A program made the position numbers and the translations under genes. From Cinclus cinclus (taxonomy: Eukaryota > Chordata > Aves > Passeriformes > Cinclidae): 64,000 bases of DNA. The notes beneath the pieces are model-generated. The model saw only the letters and a list, made by a program, of their open reading frames with translations. It was not told the DNA's origin and did no database searches. Location: assembly GCF_963662255.1 (NCBI RefSeq), contig NC_085060.1, positions 9,983,630 to 10,047,629 of the forward strand, written 5' to 3'. Positions 60,452 to 64,000 of the stretch are shown piece by piece (position 1 is the stretch's first letter; each line of letters starts with the position of its first letter).

Positions 60452-61483
60452 AGTTGCTCATAGGAGGGGGTTAGGTCATGGGGCTCAAGAAAAGAGAATT
60501 TTCATTTTGGAGTTTAAGCATAGGGTTTTCAAGTACCAGCAAAACCTCATTTTCACTTGCACATTACGTGGGGCTTTGTCATTAATTTGCACAAGGTGTC
60601 AAAAGAGTAGAAGATAAGCTGTAACACCCTCCCCCAAGCTACACTCTGCTGTTAGATTGAAAAGGCCAGGGTAACAAAGGTGCTAATAAAATGTTAGCAA
60701 TGTTTCCCTTCCCTGGAAAAAACTTGCCAATGCTTAAGGAAAAGAATTAAGTTTGTACAAGAATTATATGAAATCTATGTGCTAAAGTTTATTCCTCATT
60801 TTTATTTGCTTTTTTTGCCACATTCATTTTTTAATATCTTTTCCAATTTAGGAATCCTGTTCAATACTAGGAGCAATACGCAGGAAGAAACCATAAGAAA
60901 TCTTACTATAACCTCAGAGAATAAGTATGATGTTGCACATTCATGTAGTCTCTAGTAGAGCAGAAAGAGAATGAAACATCAGGCAGCTGTTGATCACATC
61001 TCCAAGCACTGACTTCTCAAGTACTAAGATGATGCAGAAACCAGAACAAAGAAGCAAAACAAAACCAGGACAGATATCTCCTCTATGTTAGTAAAAATAA
61101 ATAAATCCTCCTAGTCATTCTATCCTGGCCCCTATTTTTGAAGTCACGCTCATCACTTATGCACGCAAATTTAACAGAAAGAAAGGCAGCATCTTTCACA
61201 GAATTTCACCAGAGAGCATTCTCAAACCCCAGACTTTCCCAGGCCTCACCAAACTTACCATGCTTCATGGTTACAGAACCTTCAGCTGGGAAAAACCCCC
61301 TGGGTGTTCCAGCTCCATCTCTTCTCTGGCACCCAGAGAACCCAGCTCTGCCTCTCCTGTTCAAAAAGCCTCAAATCCAGCATTCCCTATAGGCTGAGTC
61401 CACTTCAGCAATTAATGTCTTCTCACTTATAATGCCAAGATTTTAATCCAGCACTGTGTTTTCATCTTTTTTGACCATGCCAG

Positions 61484-61503
61484 AATAAATAAATAAATAA
61501 ACA
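61484..61503. repeat. (AATA)n microsatellite
   Basis: About five AATA/AAAT units in a row. A short, possibly length-variable simple repeat. Confidence 0.9.
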
Positions 61504-64000
61504 TAAAATCCAGATACTGAGACATCTTCGTCTTTTGAAGTCTGCACATACTTACATCCAGCTCTAAGAGCCTAATTCAGGGGGAAAGAGTCCTTACTTT
61601 GGATTCAATATAACCCTCAACTTCTCATTCATATGCTGTCATAAGAAAGAGTCCATGAAATTGGATGGTTAAGTGATTCTTTTGTCAATCTTACTAGGCC
61701 AAAAGACATGAGATGAAGAATCATGACAAACAAGCCATGGGAGTGTCCCAAATATGTAGGACATTGTCTCACTATATAAAATGAAGTCAGTAGATTATTA
61801 TCCAGCATTCCCAATGTTTCAGCCCTGGCTGAAGAAGCAGTCTCGAGAGGAGCTGTTCGCAAGCCTCATTTCAGCAATGAAAATCCTGACAGACATGAGA
61901 AGGTAAATGTCACAGCCAGCCAGGCTGCTAAAGGCCTCTTCCCCTAATGCTTTGAATGAACACATCACATTGCTATTTCTGTTTCACAGGGAGGGTATGA
62001 AATTGTGAAGCAGGGAGAACCTGCACTGCTAGGACATGGTAGCAGGCTGTGTGCCAGGAAATCAGGGCCCAGCAGCTGGGAGGGCTGAGAGCGTTTCAAA
62101 GTGGATATAATCCACTGGGATGTGTCGTTTCCAGCAGCTCCTCCACCTCAGCACAGAGCCAACTGTTGGGCCAGCTCAAGCACTGGTTTCCAAAGAACCC
62201 ACTGACCCGCTAAGGGAACAACAGGAGAAGGGCTGAAACTATCACAGGAACAATTTCTGGTTTTGTTTAAATCACCCACTTCATGAGTGGCAAAAGTACC
62301 CTGGGCTGCATGGAGCATATCTGAGTGCCAGCCCCTGCAAGCACAAGCACCGTGAGAGAGGAAGTAAGAGCCAGGGCAGTGCCAGGGCTGTGTGTGCTGG
62401 GAGGGCTGTGTGGCTGCTGGGAAGCAGGTTCCTGGCCCCTCATCCACATACCAACACATCCATGGATCAACACCTCCATGGGGACATCACAGCCAGAGCT
62501 GCATGAGAGCAGTGTCCAACCAGCATGCACTTCTATAAGGAGAACAAAACCTGTCACACAAAAACAGGTTTTTGTCACAACTGTTGCTTGCAAACGTTGT
62601 TATTCCATCACTATGGCCTAGCCCCAGATGGACTGAGACTGAGATGGGAAAGCTTACCTTTCCTTCAGCACTTGTGTACCACAGCATCATTCCCCACCCC
62701 ACTGTGCTTCTCCAATACTGCCTGAGCTTTCCTTGATGTTGCTCGGTCGCCTGATGTTATTGAAAGAATCTGTGTATTCATTAAAGCCACCTTAGGAGAG
62801 CCAAGGTCCTTATTGCACATGTTTGAGCTGAGGAACCTACAGGTGAGAATAACAAACCCTTGACATTTCACAACTAACCAAGCATCTAAAAAAGTGGTCA
62901 AGCACAGCTCTTCTGTCACTCAGCCAACCATACTGACAGTCTTGCTTTAAAAACACTTCACTGTAAGAGGTTTGGCAGCACATAAAAGTGGCATGGCAGT
63001 GTGCAGCTTCCTCCAGGCTTTGGTCAGATCACACAGTGCCTGGGTTTAGAGAAAAACAGGTGTTGCACAATAAAACCTCTGAGGCAGCAAACAATTCAGA
63101 TGTGACTGATGCCTCTCCAACCAAAAAAGTGATCAAAATATGATCAAAAAAGTGTCTATGCCAAAGCAAGTGAAAGGTAGCAGCAGCAGCAAGGAGACAT
63201 TGTCTCCTACTCACAGCAGCATCTGCACTGCTCCAGGGGAGCCCAGCTGGTCCCACTGCTCCCAGATGGAGCCCACCAGGTCCCTCTTTTCTGTGGAAGG
63301 GGCTTCTCCTGCACTGGCAGGTTTTGCCACATCCTCTGTAAAATTCTGTGTTCCACGTAAGATGTTCAAAGTCTCTGCTGAAAGGCAGATATTTTACAGT
63401 AACAGCAGAAACTTTCCTTCACCTCCTACTGAGGACTCTGAAGGGAAACAAGAACCCAAATCTTCTGTCTCTCCAGCAAAGCTCCTCTGCAGATTTTGTC
63501 AGTCACCTTCGAGGAGAGTGGGAAAACCTGGTCTGAAGTGGCTGCTGCCAATGTAAAACAGAGATCTGTGTAAGCTGAGAAGTGTTTTCTCTTTTAAATG
63601 TATTAATTCATACAATCACAGGGTATTGGTTCCAGACTACACCTTAACCATCACAAACAATGACACTAGGTCAGCAAAGACACAGCAGCCCTGTCTCCAT
63701 AATCACAGTTCACCAGGATATGGGATCCAGGTTTTCATGTGGGAATTCCCAGCCTGCCAGATCCCAGCCCACCAGGATGAGCCACAGCTGCCCAGAGCCC
63801 ACAGGGATTCCCACTGTTATCTCCAAGTCAGCATCCCTCCTACAGCCACCTCAGAAAGTAAAAAGGTAATTAAAAAGTGAGAAGACAGAGCGCCTGGGAA
63901 GAAAAGTTCAAGACAAAAAACAAATTAGATCAAGGGAAGGGGAGGGGAAAAAGAGAAAAAAGGCAGTTGGAGGCAAATTCATTAGTAGAGGTCAAAAAGT

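Larger units (their letters stand above)
53510..64000. other. Unique non-coding stretch, no gene recognised
   Basis: Contains the longest open frame outside repeats, 57404-58063 (+, 219 codons; see findings), and several frames of 100-160 codons in the GC-richer parts (53.7-54.2, 56.4-56.9, 62.1-62.7 and 63.1-63.6 kb). None resembles a known protein. Simple repeats and a pyrimidine tract are listed separately. The segment at 54800-55030 is notably rich in ATTA/TAAT cores. Confidence 0.55.

Noticed and set aside
63605..63640. ATACAATCACAGGGTATTGG, reminiscent of the repeated AATCACAGAATGG start of antisense CR1
   Set aside because: Match is short and breaks within 15 bases.
1..64000. CRISPR arrays, operons, ribosomal or transfer RNA genes
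   Set aside because: The two tandem arrays have no spacers, there is no prokaryote-like coding density, and I recognised no RNA gene by eye. A covariance-model search would be needed to exclude small RNAs.

Overview
The window looks like non-coding DNA from a bird, most likely a songbird. It is AT-rich and CpG-poor, with short runs of A and T, and it has no operon-like or densely coding stretches. Its recognisable repeats are avian: pieces of the CR1 LINE and two long terminal repeats (LTRs). The second LTR matches, by recall, a family common in passerine genomes. No database search was possible, so repeat names rest on pattern memory.

Layout. 1-9784 is unique sequence with no gene I can support. 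9785-10240 is a minus-strand fragment of the CR1 reverse-transcriptase ORF. 19425-19648 is the 3' end of another CR1 on the plus strand, and 21545-21880 is a much older CR1-like remnant. 35297-36875 is a probable solo LTR holding eight copies of a 65/66-bp minisatellite (36005-36528), followed by a CpG-rich block and a TATA box. 36876-52057 is mostly unique. 52058-53509 is a solo LTR with a ten-copy 39-bp minisatellite (52441-52831), a second degenerate 40-46 bp repeat and an AATAAA signal. 53510-64000 is unique again, with simple repeats and a strong pyrimidine tract.

Genes. I can name no protein-coding or RNA gene. The best exon candidate is on the minus strand at 48837-49048: 212 bp, open throughout, with a good acceptor and a consensus donor, encoding one hydrophobic segment. 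A weaker candidate lies at 27285-27455. Chance alone could give such structures in 64 kb, so both are leads only. The long reading frames at 35.6-37.0 kb and 51.9-53.2 kb come from minisatellites inside the LTRs, whose 66-bp or 39-bp units keep every frame open.

Most unusual content: two unrelated LTRs in the same orientation, about 15 kb apart, each carrying its own expanded tandem array with readable variant patterns. I found no evidence of a new multi-gene system.
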